Of a DNA stretch of 28,036 bases, positions 1 to 6,788 are shown one piece after another. The number at the start of each line of letters is the position of its first letter. Position 1 is the first letter of the stretch. The notes below the pieces were generated by a model that searched no databases, was not told the DNA's origin, and saw nothing but the letters and a program-made list of their open reading frames with translations. Source of the DNA: Lachnospiraceae bacterium UBA1729 (GTDB taxonomy: Bacteria; Bacillota; Clostridia; Lachnospirales; Lachnospiraceae); assembly GCA_002315945.1 (NCBI GenBank), contig DCIJ01000048.1, positions 3,352-31,387 on the forward strand. Direction: 5' to 3'. The translations under genes and the position numbers were made by a program.

Positions 1-333
1 AATGATAAGATTGATTATGCAATCAATGTAGATGTACCTGATGAGAATATCGTTAAGAGAATGTCAGGCAGAAGAGCTTGTGTAAACTGTGGTGCAACAT
101 ATCACATTGAGCACGTTCCACCTAAAAAGGAAGGTGTATGCGATACATGTGGAGAAGCGCTTGTATTGAGAGATGATGATAAACCTGAGACCGTTCAGCA
201 CAGATTAGATGTATATCATGAGCAGACACAGCCACTTATCGATTTCTATTCAGAGAGAAATGTTCTTAAGTCTGTTGATGGAACAGTAGATATGAAAGAT
301 GTCTTCACTGCAATCTGCAATATTCTGGGGTAA
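1..333 (+). CDS. adk: Adenylate kinase, C-terminal part (5' end outside window)
   Basis: The open frame runs in from the left edge, so the gene start is missing and only the last 110 residues are present. Adenylate kinase interconverts ATP + AMP and 2 ADP in the cytoplasm. The visible part begins just before the LID domain. A CVNC motif (79-90) and a CDTC motif (139-150) form the four-cysteine zinc knuckle typical of Gram-positive adenylate kinases. After the LID come the conserved R-L-x-x-Y segment and a closing helix. The ATG at 61 is internal, since conserved sequence continues upstream of it in the same frame. The stop lies 3 nt before map, the usual adk-map pairing at the end of the ribosomal protein operon. 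Identification is firm; only the truncation limits it. Confidence 0.95.
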   Translation, partial: NDKIDYAINVDVPDENIVKRMSGRRACVNCGATYHIEHVPPKKEGVCDTCGEALVLRDDDKPETVQHRLDVYHEQTQPLIDFYSERNVLKSVDGTVDMKDVFTAICNILG

Positions 334-336
334 GTT

Positions 337-1101
337 ATGTCGATTTCGATTAAGTCAAAAAGAGAAATAGAAATGATGAGAGAATCCTGCAAATTATTAG
401 AGCAGGTTTTCGCACAGATGAGAGATGCTCTGAAGCCGGGAATTTCAACCAAGGAAATTGATTCCCTGGGAGAAAAGCTAATTAGAAAATGTGGATGTAC
501 TCCAAACTTTCTTAATTATAATGGTTATCCCGCTTCAATATGTGTTTCGGTTAATGATGAAGTGGTCCACGGAATACCAACCAAAGACAGAATTATTCAG
601 GATGGTGACATCGTCAGCCTGGATGCAGGTCTGATATATAAAGGGTATCATTCAGATATGGCACGAACATATGGTGTTGGAAAAATATCTGAAGAGGCAA
701 GACTTCTTATAGAAAGAACCAGACAGTCATTCTTCGAAGGAATCAAGGTTGCAACTGAAGGTGCACATCTGTTTGATATGTCAAATGCAATTGACGAGTA
801 TATCAGTCAGTTTGGCTACGGAATTGTAAGAGATCTTGTAGGCCATGGAATTGGAACCAAGCTTCATGAGGATCCACAGATTCCTAACTTCAGTCAAAAG
901 AGAAGAGGGCCAAAGCTTCAGGCTGGTATGACACTGGCAGTTGAGCCAATGATTAATATTGGTCGTGGTGATGTGGCGTGGCTTGATGATGACTGGACAG
1001 TAGTTACTGAAGATGGAAGTCTTTCAGCACACTATGAAAATACAATATTGATAACTGATGGCGAACCGGAAATTCTTACATTTAACGGTATTTGCGAATA
1101 A
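337..1101 (+). CDS. map: Methionine aminopeptidase, type I
   Basis: This 254-residue enzyme removes the initiator methionine from nascent proteins. All five metal ligands of the pita-bread fold are visible: D96 (LDAG), D107 (HSDMART), H170 (GHGIG), E203 (AVEPM) and E234 (HYENT), with H78 in VVHGIP as the usual substrate-side histidine. It has no N-terminal zinc-finger extension, so it is the short type Ia form, and its length fits the family. It starts 3 nt after adk and ends 11 nt before the infA start, consistent with translation coupled along the operon. The start at 337 has only a weak GGGGTAAG-like site before it, but the N-terminal sequence matches family members that begin at this point. 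Confidence 0.97.
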   Translation: MSISIKSKREIEMMRESCKLLEQVFAQMRDALKPGISTKEIDSLGEKLIRKCGCTPNFLNYNGYPASICVSVNDEVVHGIPTKDRIIQDGDIVSLDAGLIYKGYHSDMARTYGVGKISEEARLLIERTRQSFFEGIKVATEGAHLFDMSNAIDEYISQFGYGIVRDLVGHGIGTKLHEDPQIPNFSQKRRGPKLQAGMTLAVEPMINIGRGDVAWLDDDWTVVTEDGSLSAHYENTILITDGEPEILTFNGICE

Positions 1102-1112
1102 AGGAGGATAAC

Positions 1113-1331
1113 ATGTCAAAGGCTGACGTAATTGAAATAGAAGGAACAGTAGTTGAAAAGCTTCCAAACACAATGTTTCAGGTAGAGCTTGAAAACGGAC
1201 ACAGAGTTTTAGCACACATTAGTGGAAAATTAAGACAGAACTTCATCAGAATCTTACCTGGTGATAAGGTAACTTTGGAAATGTCACCCTACGATTTAAG
1301 CAAGGGACGCATTATCTGGAGAGATAAATAA
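1113..1331 (+). CDS. infA: Translation initiation factor IF-1
   Basis: The product is the 72-residue single OB-fold factor that binds the 30S A-site during initiation. The sequence matches IF-1 from end to end: MSKADVIEIEG at the start, NGHRVLAHISGKLRQNFIRI in the middle and the closing SPYDLSKGRIIWR. The ATG at 1113 is chosen because AAAGGAGG (1101-1108) sits at the right distance and because it gives exactly the standard length. An in-frame TTG at 1092 would add seven residues and overlap map. The gene lies between map and rpmJ, its usual place in Firmicutes. Confidence 0.97.
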   Translation: MSKADVIEIEGTVVEKLPNTMFQVELENGHRVLAHISGKLRQNFIRILPGDKVTLEMSPYDLSKGRIIWRDK

Positions 1332-1338
1332 GTTAATT

Positions 1339-1362
1339 AGGCAAATTTATGCTTGCCTTTTT
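1339..1362 (+). terminator. Terminator-like hairpin between infA and rpmJ
   Basis: A 6-bp stem (AGGCAA 1339-1344, TTGCCT 1353-1358) with an 8-nt loop is followed by a short T run to 1362, seven bases after the infA stop. The stem is too weak for an efficient terminator, and rpmJ-rpsM continue downstream. A leaky terminator or mRNA-processing end inside the operon is more likely. The same stretch could carry a weak promoter (TTGCCT 1353-1358, 17 bp, TACTAT 1376-1381), four of six consensus bases in each box. Confidence 0.4.
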
Positions 1363-1436
1363 AAAATAAACATGCTACTATGGGCAATGGTCGCTTTTTG
1401 TGCCTAGAAATAGGTACATTTTGTGATTGTTGGCTG

Positions 1437-1454
1437 CGGATCCCTATGGATTCG
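1437..1454 (+). promoter_or_regulatory. Hairpin just upstream of the rpmJ ribosome binding site
   Basis: CGGATCC (1437-1443) pairs with GGATTCG (1448-1454) around a CTAT loop, giving 7 bp with one G-U pair. It ends 9 bases before the AAGGAGG (1464-1470) of rpmJ. A stable hairpin here could shape ribosome access to rpmJ or mark an RNase end. No function is known to me. Confidence 0.4.
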
Positions 1455-1478
1455 TCAAACAAGAAGGAGGGCTTTAAA

Positions 1479-1592
1479 ATGAAAGTTAGATCATCAATCA
1501 AGCCTATCTGCGAAAAGTGTAAGGTTATCAGAAGAAAAGGAAAAATCCGTATCATCTGTGAAAACCCTAAGCATAAGCAGGTACAGGGTTAA
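1479..1592 (+). CDS. rpmJ: Ribosomal protein L36 (bL36), zinc-binding form
   Basis: This is a 37-residue protein of the large ribosomal subunit. The zinc ribbon ligands C11, C14, C27 and H32 are all present, so it is the zinc-dependent (C+) type. Length is exact for the family. The start at 1479 follows AAGGAGG at 1464-1470 with correct spacing. A longer in-frame reading from 1380 is rejected because the added residues have no ribosomal protein character and the family never extends that way. The gene is preceded by a 147-nt gap with hairpins and followed by a 224-nt structured gap, which sets it apart from its neighbours within the operon. Confidence 0.97.
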   Translation: MKVRSSIKPICEKCKVIRRKGKIRIICENPKHKQVQG

Positions 1593-1816
1593 TTGACGGT
1601 TAAGTAATCGTTAATCCTTGTAGTCAAATGAACGGTCGAAAAGGGGTTATCCCCGGAGAATAAATGTAACGTAGCTTCCTACGTATTTACATTTGATACT
1701 ATTTCCCCAGTGAAATAGAGACCGGACTAGGCAACTTGAGTCTGGTGGTGCGTGAAAGCGTGCCCAATCAAACAGTAACAGCACAAAATTGTGCTAAGGA
1801 ATTAGGAGGAAACAAA
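1593..1816 (+). promoter_or_regulatory. Structured rpmJ-rpsM leader with alternative stems (candidate autoregulatory site)
   Basis: This 224-nt gap encodes nothing and is densely foldable. Visible stems: GGGG/CCCC 1643-1654; a long hairpin 1662-1694 (AAATGTAA with TTACATTT enclosing CGTAG/CTACG); CTATTTC/GAAATAG 1699-1718; ACCGGACT/AGTCTGGT 1721-1746 with one G-U pair; and AGCACA/TGTGCT 1780-1795 just before the AGGAGGA at 1804-1810. TAGTCAAATG (1621-1630) can also pair with 1690-1701 apart from a 2-nt bulge. That pairing excludes the outer part of the 1662-1694 hairpin and the 1699-1718 hairpin. In E. coli, ribosomal protein S4 represses the alpha operon by binding a pseudoknot before rpsM. 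A similar role here is inference from position and structure. Confidence 0.55.
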
Positions 1817-2185
1817 ATGGCTCGTATTGCAGGCGTTGACTTGCCCAGAGATAAGAGAGTGGAGATAGGTCTTACCTATATCTATGGTATCGGCAGGGTT
1901 AGTGCAACAAAAATCTTGGAAGCAGCTAAGGTAAATCCCGATACTCGTGTAAGAGAACTTACAGATGACGAAGTAAAGGCTATCAGTGAAGTAATCGCTG
2001 AAGATTATCTTGTAGAAGGTGATCTCCGTAGAGAAATCGCTCTTAACATCAAGAGACTTCAGGAAATCGGTTGCTACAGAGGTATTCGTCATAGAAGAGG
2101 TCTCCCTGTTCGTGGTCAGAAGACTAAGACAAACGCACGTACACGTAAGGGTCCTAAGAGAACCGTTGCAAACAAGAAGAAATAA
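1817..2185 (+). CDS. rpsM: Ribosomal protein S13 (uS13)
   Basis: A 122-residue protein of the 30S head that contacts the P-site tRNA and the 50S subunit. It begins MARIAGVDLP, carries the helix-hairpin-helix region TYIYGIGRVSATKIL, and ends in the basic tail GQKTKTNARTRKGPKRTVANKKK that reaches the decoding centre. The ATG at 1817 is supported by AGGAGGA at 1804-1810. An upstream TTG reading from 1736 would run through the structured leader and is rejected. It is the first gene of the rpsM-rpsK-rpsD-rpoA-rplQ block, and its start is probably the point of translational control for the block. Confidence 0.97.
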   Translation: MARIAGVDLPRDKRVEIGLTYIYGIGRVSATKILEAAKVNPDTRVRELTDDEVKAISEVIAEDYLVEGDLRREIALNIKRLQEIGCYRGIRHRRGLPVRGQKTKTNARTRKGPKRTVANKKK

Positions 2186-2210
2186 GTTTTATCAATTGGT
2201 GAATACACAT

Positions 2211-2228
2211 TATAGAAATTTTTCTATA
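2211..2228 (+). promoter_or_regulatory. AT hairpin in the rpsM-rpsK gap
   Basis: TATAGAA (2211-2217) pairs with TTCTATA (2222-2228) around ATTT in the 85-nt gap before rpsK. It is AT-only apart from one pair and so only modestly stable. The rpsK start has just a weak AGGTT-type binding site, so structure or coupling may matter for its translation. Confidence 0.3.
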
Positions 2229-2270
2229 TATGAAGTGTTCAGTTTATTTACGAAAGTAGGTTAGTTTATC

Positions 2271-2666
2271 ATGGCAAAGAAAGCAGTAAAGAAAGTAACA
2301 AAGAAGCGTGTCAAGAAAAACGTTGAACGGGGTCAGGCACATATTCAGTCATCTTTTAACAATACTATTGTTACATTAACAGATGCTGAAGGAAACGCAC
2401 TTAGCTGGGCTTCAGCTGGTGGACTTGGCTTTAGAGGTTCAAAGAAATCTACTCCCTACGCTGCACAGATGGCAGCAGAGACAGCAGCTAAGGCTGCTCT
2501 TCCTCATGGGCTTAAGACAGTAGATGTATTTGTTAAAGGACCTGGTTCAGGACGTGAAGCAGCAATCCGTGCTTTAGCAGCATGCGGAATTGAAGTAACA
2601 AGTATTAAGGATGTAACACCCGTTCCTCATAACGGATGCCGTCCTCCCAAGAGACGTCGTGTGTAA
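2271..2666 (+). CDS. rpsK: Ribosomal protein S11 (uS11)
   Basis: A 131-residue protein of the 30S platform that lines the E-site with S7. Family landmarks are complete: GQAHIQSSFNNTIVTLTD near the start, the central GGLGFRGSKKSTPYAAQMAAE, and the closing VTPVPHNGCRPPKRRRV. The N-terminus is lysine-rich and slightly extended (MAKKAVKKVTKKRVKK), as usual in Clostridia. Codon use (CGT, CTT, GCT) is that of a highly expressed gene. The ribosome binding site before the ATG is poor, unlike those of rpsM and rpsD. Confidence 0.97.
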   Translation: MAKKAVKKVTKKRVKKNVERGQAHIQSSFNNTIVTLTDAEGNALSWASAGGLGFRGSKKSTPYAAQMAAETAAKAALPHGLKTVDVFVKGPGSGREAAIRALAACGIEVTSIKDVTPVPHNGCRPPKRRRV

Positions 2667-2746
2667 TTATTATACATGTGTCGATTGGTCTAATGTTGGA
2701 TGAATACCAGAAAATGGCTGTAAACAACTAGTTAAGGAGAAATAAA

Positions 2747-3340
2747 ATGGCAGTAAATAGAGTACCAGTATTAAAGAGATGTAGAGCATTAGGAATCGAG
2801 CCTATGGTATTAGGTTACGATAAGAAGTCAAACAGAAAGTCTCCCAGAGAAGGCAAGAAGGTAAGTGAGTACGGCTTACAGCTTCGTGAGAAGCAGAAAG
2901 CTAAATTTATCTATGGCGTTCTGGAGAAACCTTTCCGTAATTACTATGAAAAGGCAGACCGTGCTAAGGGTATGACTGGTGAGAACCTCATGATCCTTCT
3001 TGAGTCACGTCTTGACAATGTTATCTTCCGTATGGCATTTGCCAGAACAAGAAGAGAAGCAAGACAGATCGTTGACCATAAGCATGTTCTTGTAAATGGT
3101 AAGTGTGTTAACATTCCTTCATACCTTGTAAAGGCTGGAGATGTTATTGAAATTCGCGAGAAGACAAAAGGTATTCAGCGTTACAAAGATATTCTTGAAG
3201 TTACAGCAAAGAGACTTGTTCCTGAATGGCTTGATGTAGATATCGAAGGATTAAAGGGCACTGTTAAGGAACTTCCTAGCAGAGAAGCTATTGATGTTCC
3301 TGTAAATGAGATGCTTATTGTCGAGTTGTACTCCAAGTAA
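2747..3340 (+). CDS. rpsD: Ribosomal protein S4 (uS4), zinc-independent form
   Basis: S4 is a primary 16S rRNA binder that nucleates 30S assembly, and in several bacteria it represses the alpha operon mRNA. The 197-residue sequence shows the N-terminal domain followed by an S4 RNA-binding fold around residues 88-150 (LESRLDNVIFRMAFARTRREARQ, then HKHVLVNGKCVNIPSYLVK). The N-terminal region has one cysteine (C12) and lacks the CxxC pairs of the zinc-binding form, so it is the C-minus type, while L36 in the same operon has kept zinc. Start supported by AAGGAG at 2733-2738. The gene stands in the alpha operon rather than alone as in Bacillus subtilis, so S4 could regulate its own transcript. Confidence 0.97.
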   Translation: MAVNRVPVLKRCRALGIEPMVLGYDKKSNRKSPREGKKVSEYGLQLREKQKAKFIYGVLEKPFRNYYEKADRAKGMTGENLMILLESRLDNVIFRMAFARTRREARQIVDHKHVLVNGKCVNIPSYLVKAGDVIEIREKTKGIQRYKDILEVTAKRLVPEWLDVDIEGLKGTVKELPSREAIDVPVNEMLIVELYSK

Positions 3341-3363
3341 GATTTAGGAAAGGGAGGGTACTG

Positions 3364-4326
3364 ATGTTAGATTTTGAAAGACCTAATATTAACGTAGTAG
3401 AACTGTCAGAAGATAGAAAGTACGGCAGATTTGTGGTTGAGCCACTTGAGAGAGGCTATGGAACCACATTAGGAAATTCCCTTCGCAGAATTATGCTTTC
3501 CTCACTTCCCGGAACAGCAGTTAGCAGAATTAAGATCGATGGAGTTCTTCATGAGTTCTCATCAATTCCAGGAGTTAAGGAAGATGTTACTGAAATCATC
3601 ATGAACATCAAATCTTTAGCTCTTAAGAATAATTCAAATTCAGATGAGCCCAAGACAGCTTATATTGATTTTGAAGGTGAAGGCGTAGTAAAGGCATCTG
3701 ATATCCAGGTTGATTCAGATATCACTGTTATGAACCCTGATCTCGTTATTGCAACTCTGTGTGGTGGAAAAGGAAGCAAGCTTCATATGGAGCTCACAAT
3801 TACAAATGGTAGAGGTTATGTAAGCTCTGATAAGAATAAGGGCAGCGAACTTCCTGCTGGCGTAATTGCTGTTGATTCCATTTACACACCTGTTGAGAGA
3901 GTTAACATGAATGTTACTAACACTCGTGTTGGACAGATTACAGATTATGACAAGCTTAGTCTTGAAGTTTCCACTAACGGAACACTCACTCCTGATGAGG
4001 CAGTAAGCCTTGCAGCTAAGGTTTTGAGTGAGCATTTAAGCCTTTTCATTAACCTGTCAGAAATCTCAAAGGACATTGATGTAATGCAGGAAGCAGATGT
4101 TGCTGATTCACAGGGTAAATCTGTTATCAGCATAGATGAACTTGAACTGTCTGTTCGTTCATTTAACTGTCTGAAGAGAGCTAACATTAACACCGTTGAT
4201 GAGCTTTGCTCTAAGTCATATGAAGATATGATTAAGGTAAGAAATCTTGGACGCAAGTCTTTAGAAGAGATTCTTAACAAGCTTAAAGATCTTGGCTTGG
4301 AATTAAGAGCAGGCGAAGCAGAATAA
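3364..4326 (+). CDS. rpoA: DNA-directed RNA polymerase subunit alpha
   Basis: The 320-residue alpha subunit dimerises to start RNA polymerase assembly and reads UP elements and activators through its C-terminal domain. The N-terminal domain (about 1-230) opens with FVVEPLERGYGTTLGNSLRRIMLSSLPGTAV in pieces typical of the family and includes the dimerisation helices. A linker near 230-250 leads to the C-terminal helix-hairpin-helix domain (about 250-315): ELSVRSFNCLKRANI, with the DNA-contacting arginine, and later VRNLGRKSLEEI. Length is normal. A strong AAAGGGAGG site precedes the ATG. It lies between rpsD and rplQ as expected. Confidence 0.98.
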   Translation: MLDFERPNINVVELSEDRKYGRFVVEPLERGYGTTLGNSLRRIMLSSLPGTAVSRIKIDGVLHEFSSIPGVKEDVTEIIMNIKSLALKNNSNSDEPKTAYIDFEGEGVVKASDIQVDSDITVMNPDLVIATLCGGKGSKLHMELTITNGRGYVSSDKNKGSELPAGVIAVDSIYTPVERVNMNVTNTRVGQITDYDKLSLEVSTNGTLTPDEAVSLAAKVLSEHLSLFINLSEISKDIDVMQEADVADSQGKSVISIDELELSVRSFNCLKRANINTVDELCSKSYEDMIKVRNLGRKSLEEILNKLKDLGLELRAGEAE

Positions 4327-4345
4327 TTATTATGTACTATTAACA

Positions 4346-4376
4346 CAGGGTTCGTAATTCCACAGGTGGAACCCTG
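4346..4376 (+). promoter_or_regulatory. Intercistronic hairpin between rpoA and rplQ
   Basis: CAGGGTTC (4346-4353) pairs perfectly with GAACCCTG (4369-4376). Inside it, TTCCA/TGGAA (4358-4370) offers an alternative that shares bases with the outer stem. No T run follows, so it is not a terminator. It sits in the 114-nt gap before rplQ and may stabilise the rpoA message or separate rplQ translation from rpoA. GGTGGAACC here resembles part of a T-box but lacks the rest of that element. Confidence 0.4.
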
Positions 4377-4440
4377 ATTATAACAATCTGGCAGGTAAGA
4401 CCAAAGAGCGCGGCCGGAGACCATTTTGGAGGATTTAAAA

Positions 4441-4977
4441 ATGGCAAAATATCGTAAGCTGGGTAAGACATCATCCCAGAGAAAAGCATTACTTAGAAAC
4501 CAGGTAACAAACCTTCTTTATCATGGAAAGATTGTTACTACAGAAGCTAGAGCAAAAGAAGTTAGAAAGATTGCTGAAGGACTTATCGCATTAGCTGGTA
4601 AGGAAAAGGATAACTTCGAGATGGTAACTGTTACTGCTAAAGTTGCTCGTAAGGACAAGGATGGCAAGAGAGTTAAAGAAGTTAAAGACGGCAAGAAAGT
4701 AACTGTATATGATGAAGTACAGAAAGAGATCAAGAAAGATCTTCCTTCAAGACTTCACGCAAGACGTCAGATGCTGAAGGTTCTCTACACAATTACTGAA
4801 GTACCTGCTAAGGGTGCTGGACGTAAGAAAGCTACTAAGGAAGTTGATCTTGTAGCAAAGCTTTTCGATGAGATCGGACCTAAGTATGCAGACCGTAAGG
4901 GTGGATACACCAGAATAATTAAAATCGGTCCCAGAAAAGGTGATGCAGCTATGGAAGTTGTACTTGAGCTGGTATAA
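4441..4977 (+). CDS. rplQ: Ribosomal protein L17 (bL17), enlarged form
   Basis: L17 lies near the peptide exit tunnel of the 50S subunit. The ends match the family well: KYRKLGKTSSQRKALLRNQ at the start, then SRLHARRQML, LFDEIGPKYADRKGGYTRI and KIGPRKGDAAM. At 178 residues it is much longer than the usual 115-130. The extra length comes as two lysine-rich stretches, about residues 55-103 and 118-137, both still rich in favoured codons. The start at 4441 follows TTGGAGGA (4426-4433). The in-frame TTG at 4426 is part of that binding site, not a start. It is the last gene before the terminator at 4990. Confidence 0.96.
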   Translation: MAKYRKLGKTSSQRKALLRNQVTNLLYHGKIVTTEARAKEVRKIAEGLIALAGKEKDNFEMVTVTAKVARKDKDGKRVKEVKDGKKVTVYDEVQKEIKKDLPSRLHARRQMLKVLYTITEVPAKGAGRKKATKEVDLVAKLFDEIGPKYADRKGGYTRIIKIGPRKGDAAMEVVLELV

Positions 4978-4989
4978 AAATAGCTTTTT

Positions 4990-5026
4990 AAAGCCATGGG
5001 ATTATCCCATGGCTTTATGTTTTTTT
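4990..5026 (+). terminator. Rho-independent terminator closing the ribosomal operon
   Basis: AAAGCCATGGGA (4990-5001) pairs perfectly with TCCCATGGCTTT (5005-5016) around a TTA loop, followed by a T-rich tail to 5026. It starts 12 bases after the rplQ stop. This is a textbook strong terminator separating the ribosomal operon from the ecf genes. Confidence 0.93.
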
Positions 5027-5071
5027 ACAGAAAAAATCGTACAATTGTGTGTATGATATAAAAATACAAAT

Positions 5072-5929
5072 ATGGGAATTATAAGAACAGACAAATTAGC
5101 ATATGAATATATTCGCCGGGATGAGGAGGGTAATCCTGAAGGTATTACCAGAGCCATTGACGGCGTTTCAATAGATATAGTACCAGGTGAGTTTGTGGCG
5201 ATTCTGGGTCATAACGGATCAGGAAAATCTACTTTTGCAAAGCATATTAATTCTATCCTTCATGCGACTGAGGGCACGGTCTGGGTTGATGGAAAGGATG
5301 TGGCCGATCCTGATAATGTCTGGGATGTAAGACAGACGGCAGGAATGGTATTTCAAAATCCTGATAATCAGATAATTGGTCAGATAGTAGAAGAAGATGT
5401 TGGATTTGGTCCTGAAAATATGGGCGTGCCAACTAAGGAAATATGGGAGAGAGTTGAGGAGAGCTTAAAAGCTGTACATATGTACAAGTATAAGGATAAA
5501 TCTCCAAACAAGCTCTCAGGAGGACAGAAGCAGAGGGTATCCATTGCAGGCGTGCTTGCAATGCATCCAAAGTGTATAATTCTGGATGAACCTACAGCTA
5601 TGCTGGATCCTGGCGGCCGCAAGGAAGTAATCAGAGCGGTCAGGGCGCTTAACCAGGTTGAGAATATCACTGTATTACTGATTACACATTATATGGATGA
5701 AGTAATATATGCGGACCGGGTCCTGGTAATGGACAAAGGAAGGATTGCATTGCAGGGAACTCCAAAAGAGGTCTTTTCGCAGGTGGAAAGACTAAAGGAA
5801 CTCAGACTGGATGTACCTCAGGAGATTTTACTGGCAAGAAGCTTAAATGAAATGGGAATTAGTATTCCTGAGAATATACTTGGAGTAAAAGAAATGGCTC
5901 AGTGTATTGCGCAGGAATATTTTGGGTAA
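5072..5929 (+). CDS. ecfA1: ECF transporter ATPase subunit EcfA1
   Basis: One of the two ABC ATPases that power energy-coupling-factor importers for vitamins or metal ions at the inner face of the membrane. The 285 residues contain Walker A GHNGSGKST, Q-loop FQNPDNQI, signature LSGGQKQRV, Walker B IILDEP and the switch histidine in ITHYMDE. FQNPDNQI is characteristic of EcfA1, while its partner has FQYPEHQL. The ATG at 5072 fits the N-terminus of homologues, but no ribosome binding site precedes it. A possible -10 box (TATGAT 5052-5057) lies so close that the transcript may have a very short leader. No substrate-binding S component is in the window, so the module probably serves several S proteins encoded elsewhere. 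Confidence 0.95.
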   Translation: MGIIRTDKLAYEYIRRDEEGNPEGITRAIDGVSIDIVPGEFVAILGHNGSGKSTFAKHINSILHATEGTVWVDGKDVADPDNVWDVRQTAGMVFQNPDNQIIGQIVEEDVGFGPENMGVPTKEIWERVEESLKAVHMYKYKDKSPNKLSGGQKQRVSIAGVLAMHPKCIILDEPTAMLDPGGRKEVIRAVRALNQVENITVLLITHYMDEVIYADRVLVMDKGRIALQGTPKEVFSQVERLKELRLDVPQEILLARSLNEMGISIPENILGVKEMAQCIAQEYFG

Positions 5930-5935
5930 ATAGAT

Positions 5936-6784
5936 TTGTCAATCATTTTTAATCATGTAAATTACATATATGATGCTGATACAAAGCACAGTTCCTATGC
6001 CTTAAAAGATATTAATCTACAGATAAATAAGGGTGAATTTATAGGAATTATTGGCCACACTGGTTCTGGAAAATCAACATTGACACAGCTTATGAATGCT
6101 CTGTTAAAGCCTACAGACGGAGAGGTTTACTTTGAGGGTGTTGATATTAACTCTAATGGTTACAATAAAAAAGAGTTAAGGAGCAGGGTTGGTCTGGTCT
6201 TTCAGTATCCCGAGCATCAGCTGTTTGAAGCAGATGTATTTTCTGATGTATGTTATGGTCCAAAGAATCTGGGACTAAGTAAGAAGGAGGCTGAGTTGCG
6301 GGCCTTTGAAGCCTTAAGACTGGTCGGTATGGATAATGAATATTATTATCAGAGTCCATTCGATCTGTCAGGTGGACAGAAGCGAAGAGTAGCTATAGCA
6401 GGTGTACTTGCAATGAAGCCAGAGGTGCTAATCCTGGATGAGCCTACAGCCGGACTGGATCCGAAGGGCAGAGATGAGATACTTGACCAGATAACAAGAC
6501 TTAAGAAGGAAACGGGGATAACCATTATCCTGGTAAGTCACAGCATGGAAGATGTGGCAAAGTATGTAGACAGGCTCATTGTAATGAATCAGGGGCAGAT
6601 AATGTATGATGACACCCCGAGAGAAGTGTTTAAGCATGCTGAGAGTCTTCAGGAATCAGGTCTTGCACTTCCCAGGGTAACCTATATTATGCATGAGCTC
6701 AAAAAGCTGGGTGTACCGGTTGATACAAAAGCAATAACAGTAGAAGAGGCAGCAATGGAAATTGCCAGTCTTCTAAGGAAATAG
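5936..6784 (+). CDS. ecfA2: ECF transporter ATPase subunit EcfA2
   Basis: Second ATPase of the ECF energising module, 282 residues. Visible are Walker A GHTGSGKST, Q-loop FQYPEHQLF (the EcfA2 type), signature LSGGQKRRV, Walker B LILDEPTAGLDP and switch histidine in LVSHSMED. It begins at a TTG six bases after the ecfA1 stop. The first residues read MSIIFNHVNYIY, matching the family start, and no ATG lies in the right place, so TTG initiation is likely. No clear Shine-Dalgarno site is present, which suggests translation coupled to ecfA1. It forms a heterodimer with EcfA1 and docks onto the EcfT coupling helices. Confidence 0.95.
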   Translation: MSIIFNHVNYIYDADTKHSSYALKDINLQINKGEFIGIIGHTGSGKSTLTQLMNALLKPTDGEVYFEGVDINSNGYNKKELRSRVGLVFQYPEHQLFEADVFSDVCYGPKNLGLSKKEAELRAFEALRLVGMDNEYYYQSPFDLSGGQKRRVAIAGVLAMKPEVLILDEPTAGLDPKGRDEILDQITRLKKETGITIILVSHSMEDVAKYVDRLIVMNQGQIMYDDTPREVFKHAESLQESGLALPRVTYIMHELKKLGVPVDTKAITVEEAAMEIASLLRK

Positions 6785-6788
6785 AGAA

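Noticed and set aside
1736..1816. TTG start extending rpsM by 27 residues
   Set aside because: It would translate the structured leader; AGGAGGA before the ATG at 1817 and the exact S13 N-terminus decide for 1817.
4358..4376. T-box-like GGTGGAACC before rplQ
   Set aside because: The full T-box core and upstream specifier stem are missing, there is no terminator, and L17 is not a T-box target. The sequence is explained by the hairpin.
3945..4424. 159-residue minus-strand open frame over rpoA and the rpoA-rplQ gap
   Set aside because: Shadow of the alpha C-terminal domain; serine/leucine-rich, no motif.
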